Below the pieces are notes generated by a model that worked only from the letters and a program-made list of their open reading frames with translations, was not told where the DNA came from and searched no databases. From assembly GCA_037576215.1 (NCBI GenBank), contig JBANDB010000015.1, positions 1 through 64,000 of the forward strand: a DNA stretch of 64,000 nt, read 5' to 3'. The position numbers and the translations under genes are program-made. The stretch is from Armillaria gallica (taxonomy: Eukaryota; Basidiomycota; Agaricomycetes; Agaricales; Physalacriaceae). This document shows positions 59,667 through 64,000 of the stretch, piece by piece; position 1 is the first letter of the stretch; each line of letters begins with the position of its first letter.

Positions 59667-62600
59667 TTTCTACAGACAAAATGTTAGAAGTTTTCCATAC
59701 TCACTAGGAAGCATTTCATGCAATATTTATTTTGTATTTGAACGTATTCGGTCATTGATGATATTATAGTCTTATATCTGTACTCATTAGTGCATCATAC
59801 CCACTGTATCACCCACTGTATCACGCTGTATTCAGATGATGTTTTTCCTCCAGTATTATGAAGTCATGCGAAGTCAGCAGGTGATTAGCTGGTAAACCTC
59901 AGCTCAAAGGGAGTGAGAGCATGACTTCACGAGATTTTGAACAGTGATCATGCCGAAAAGTAATGGTCCTGTCGTTTCGATCAGGTAATATTCTGTTATT
60001 TGAACATACAGCCTTACAGGTCTTTAGATGACGAACAAAGATGAAGGGGTGGAACGGCTTGGGCAGAGCGATACTCAGTAGCTAAGGCCACCCTTGATGC
60101 CGAATTCCTGGCCCCAATTTCCCGAGTCACCGAAGCTGAATTACAACTCATCAGTGAGACTCTCATTCACTGAATAAAACATGAGAAAACGTACAAATAA
60201 GGGCGTAATCACCACCCTCAGGACCCAGGGAACTTCAATGACCTCGATGCTTCCCAGCAGGATAGAAAACTCTTCCGCTCTAAAACGACTGGTTAGTCAA
60301 GCAGTACAAAGTCATCAGGGCTGCCGTGTTTCGCGGAGGTTGCAGATGCGGAGACGGTTGTTACTTCAAAGCGAACGGTGAGGAACGCGGTTGAGAAAGA
60401 GAGGTTCATGTTTGTGCGTCGAGATAATGAAAAATAGCGACAAACTCCATTATGTCATATAGCTTATAAGACATGATCTATATCTCGATGAGTGACAAGC
60501 CTATATGAAAAGAAAGATGCGCACTATAGTCGAGTGAACCTAGAAAGAGAAAGTCGTGTCATTCCCAAGTTTCTGTGCTTTCAGATCTTAGCTGAATTCG
60601 CTACCATAAGCAATATAAGGAATTACAAGAGACGGGGACTGACTGAAATCAAGGTATAGGAATGTTACGCTTCTTGCCTTGGATCAATAGGAAGCAGCTA
60701 AGATAGTACAAGCTGAACTGAGGTATCAGTATTCTGATAGTGTAGACGCGTGCTGCCGTAGTTACCGCAAGGGCCCTTCATCGTGGTCCGAGTGGGTGAT
60801 TACACCTGTGAAGAGATTCAGCACTCAACGTGTTGGTGGTACCCGCAAAATCAATTCACTCTGAAATGGCGATATCCACTGCTCCCGCTTGTATGATCTT
60901 TGCCCGTGCCAGTATCAAATCAGGTCCAGCAATGCTCCGCTCAAAGCTCGGCCAGCATTGTCGTACGCCCGTTTGAGAGCGGGTATAGTTAAAGATCTCC
61001 CTCTAGCAGAACGTCTGGAAGGACGTTAAGTGGTCAGGCTGCACTGCAGCTGTCAGCCATTGGTATCGAGAGACGAGATGTTCTGAATCAAATGATACAT
61101 TGACGAGGTCGAGAAGAATATGAGGTTAAGAAGAATATTGTTCGTCTGTCCTCATGTTAAATATCATCGAATATGATCCTGAGACTGCGTGTGTGTACCT
61201 TTAACGTGGTTATGAGCGAGGAAATTCTCATGCCATTAGAATAATACAGCCGAAATATCCCCCCCGCGTACTGCTGCAATGACTTTGAGCGGTGTCCAGG
61301 ATATTGTGACAAATAAACACTTACCAACATCTCCACGATCACTGGGAGAATGTCTATATTAATCTGGCTACCACTATTATCCCGTATTGGAAAAAAAAAA
61401 GCGCGGCTTCGATGAAGAGGCTTAGGCCGGGAACCTCAGTAGTCCAAACCATGGACTTCGGCCCTTCCTCAGATGGGTAGTAGAAATGTATAGGTAACAT
61501 GTCAAGCAGGACACTTACTGGGAGGTACACATTCACTCGGCATTTCTAGAGACGGGGAAGTATTCGTCCGCAATGCCTAGTACAATGGTGAGCCATGAGT
61601 CGGATGAGACAAAGAATATGTACGTACCCGGTAGGAAGCTCAGAACTCTCGTGCCTATAGTAAATTTTTTTTACAACCCACGAGCGTCACCCTTGCTTGC
61701 CTATACGCGCATTGATAAGGTTCCCTGATTTATAATGAAATATACGTATACCTTATTCCAGTAAGTAGCCTGATTTCCATTTTGTTTTCTCACATCCCCG
61801 TCGTCGTATTCAAGAGATCCATCGTGGAAAGAAGATTTGATTCGAAATGGGTCTGAATTTGGTCAAGCTGGTATGGGTCACGTCGATGAAACCTAGAAAA
61901 AGTCAAGTCTGAGTGGTCTCTTTGCTGCATCGTTCATCTTTTGTCATCGTGTTGATCACCTCATGGTATGTCCTCAGACGCAGCTACGAAAAGTTGAGCA
62001 GACGTTACAGAAGGAATACGAACACGTACTGGTGCAGGAATTAATGGACAAGTACTACCAGAAGGTATTGTTAGACACCGCGTCTTGATATGTCCCTAGG
62101 ACAGGACAGAAGCCGAGGGAATAGGTTTGAGGCGGGTGGAAGTAAGGAAGAAATCGGGAATTATTCGATAGCATCAATTTCCGGGCCGTCGCTCCGTGCA
62201 GCTCTCCTGCTCATAGGCGATAGACAAGTAAGAGGGTGGTGAAGAAACCATACTTAGCCCTGTCGGCTGCACAGCAGTTTAGGCAAGATGACGTGTTAAG
62301 AAGGTAGATAATACACCCGAGAGTTAATTAGATACTAACAAGAGCACCGTCAAGGATGAACACGTAGCTAAAAGTGACCGTCGTCTTCTGGTCAACCACT
62401 GTGGATCCATAGAAGACCATTCCCAGCGAGAATACTTCTAATGAACTAGAAGCATAAGGGATCGCGACGTATCTGTTCTTAAAGTTAACATCATCTAAAT
62501 GTGATTACGAGACTGCACATGCCCTGCACTGAGCACACTTATGAGGAAGGAAATATTGACACCGTACCGGGACTATACGCTGAAAAGACCCTTCCGACCA

Positions 62601-64000
62601 CTGTACAGATAACTGCAATAGCTTATGAGCAATCATCAGGTAAGTCGAGGAACAATGCGCACCAATATCTCCGATTGCTCTGTGATAATGCATTCCTGCG
62701 CTCCAGTTATTATCCTTATTCCTTGTTAGCGAAAAATGGCGGTTGGAGTCGAGGGTGAAAAAGTCTCTAGCACAAACCTATGGAGTTCTGCTTCTTCTTC
62801 GTTGCATGTAGGAATTGACAGACGATGTGTTGAACATTGGTAAGACGAACAGAACATCGATTAGTCTCCGCGTAGGTTACAGAGAAGGAGCAGAATTACT
62901 ATGAGATACCTAGTACAACAATTAGTTACCGGTCGAGTAAGGCAGGGAACTTGTACGTACCAGCTAGGCCCTTCAGAAATTTCGTGTCCATAGTGCGGCA
63001 GCATTCTTTCAGAGGTTACAATCCCGCATGAATATACGCACATGAAGAATGTAGAAGCTGTTTAATAATAAGCGATGAAGGAGAAGGACAAGAAGAAACA
63101 TACCGTATCTAAACAGGCCATTTTAAATCCAAATTTCCCTTGACTCATGTACGCCTATTCCTCTTCCCCGTTGTCTTCGTTATGAAGGTTCACGAGCGGA
63201 CAACAGAGAGGTTAGTCATAAAATACGGGCCTAGGGACGGCCCATTTAATAAAGCTCATATTGACGAAGTTACATTGACGTACCTCCGTAGGGATAAAGG
63301 TCGAGCAGTGGCTGTGCCATTTCGACGTTTCTTGACCAGACACATTCGTACACAGGAAATTGAATTGCAAATTTTGGTGCTATAGACGTGTAGCGACGCG
63401 TCCCGCGCCGGTCCCCGATTCTTTCCATTTGTTTCAACCTCCTCCTCCGAATCTCAGAGAGAAGGAACAACTTCAACCACAAGCTGAAAGATTCCTGACC
63501 ATTCGGGATCATCCTTTTTTCACAATATACCAGGATATATGAAGTACTTCAGAATGTTCTAGATACACTGCGAGCTCTAGTATCTGATCCCCATTGCTAG
63601 TAAGTGTAGTCACGACATTTTCTGCTGGTGACTTTCGAGCTGGAACAATGAGCAGGTAATATGTATGAACATTCACAGCAAATTCAAGGTGGAAAAGACA
63701 GCGATCGTGGATAACTCGTGAACGATCCGGGTATAGACAACAGTAGAAAACCGAGTAAGACGAAGACTCATGCACCTGGCTCGAAAAAGACTCGCTCGGT
63801 AACGGCCTTCGGCCGTCACCAGCTCGCATTTTCTCGCCAAGATCTGAGGTAAGCAGGGAAATACCATGCATTAACCACTCCGACAGTAGCAACGATGAAA
63901 GCAAGGACAATACAACGCATCATAGTAGACAGGGCCTTTTAAATTATCAACCTTGTTGTCACAACCGGCTTGTCGTCGCTACCTTCATCTTCTCAATCAG
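59667..64000. other. no intact gene; tandem remnants of a minus-strand gene
   Basis: From 59.7 to 61.1 kb no gene was seen. Two minus-strand remnants resemble each other: about 61560-61150 (MLPIHFYYPSEEGPKSMVW, then a hydrophobic run) and about 63050-62490 (MLPHYGHEISEGPSWYVQV, then a hydrophobic run). Each is preceded or followed by GTACGT-type donor sites. A further minus-strand start near 63930 (MMRCIVLAFIVATVGVVNA, signal-peptide-like) runs into a stop after about 35 codons. These look like decayed copies of one membrane-type gene. The window ends inside this region. Confidence 0.4.

Overview
The window is one chromosome end of a filamentous basidiomycete, most likely an Agaricomycete. 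It opens with about twenty CCCTAA (TTAGGG-type) telomere units. Genes carry many 45-70 nt GT-AG introns. The gene content is typical of such subtelomeres: F-box proteins, HET-domain proteins, C14 caspase-like proteins, DUF6699 and DUF6698 proteins, and a Plavaka-type DNA transposon. No rRNA, tRNA or CRISPR array was seen. The window is gene-poor and rich in decayed duplicates. All exon models were built by eye from reading-frame continuity and splice sites; similarities are visual and nothing was searched.

Layout: 1-120 telomere; 118-435 open frame cut at its 5' end by the telomere; 538-1862 F-box gene; 2.09-3.53 kb decayed gene A1; 4.27-5.25 kb short-chain dehydrogenase pseudogene; 6.38-7.92 kb (-) caspase-like protein with Ser at the catalytic Cys position; 8.57-9.64 kb (-) decayed gene B1; 9.8-11.29 kb decayed gene A2; 12.49-14.40 kb HET protein 1; 16.69-17.76 kb (-) decayed gene C1; 23.19-24.13 kb (-) second dehydrogenase pseudogene; 26.29-27.98 kb intact F-box gene; 28.07-29.60 kb caspase-like pseudogene; 37.15-43.25 kb Plavaka element (1221-aa transposase facing away from a DUF6698 gene); 43.81-45.69 kb HET protein 2; 45.93-46.99 kb decayed gene C2; 47.6-48.7 kb decayed gene B2; 50.42-51.27 kb DUF6699 gene; 51.593-54.112 kb non-autonomous Mutator-like element with a perfect 9-bp target duplication; 56.36-57.40 kb (-) and 58.16-59.67 kb (+) head-to-head pair of intact caspase-like genes; 59.7-64 kb decayed minus-strand gene copies.

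Three of the four caspase-like loci (7, 28 and 58 kb) share an N-terminal helical domain before the caspase fold. One of them is intact, one has a Cys-to-Ser change and one is a pseudogene. They sit with two HET paralogues, so the region looks like a rapidly turning-over locus of self/non-self recognition or regulated cell death. That role is inferred from family membership only. The HET gene and its downstream neighbour C were duplicated as a block (12.5-17.8 and 43.7-47.0 kb), and gene B as an inverted copy.
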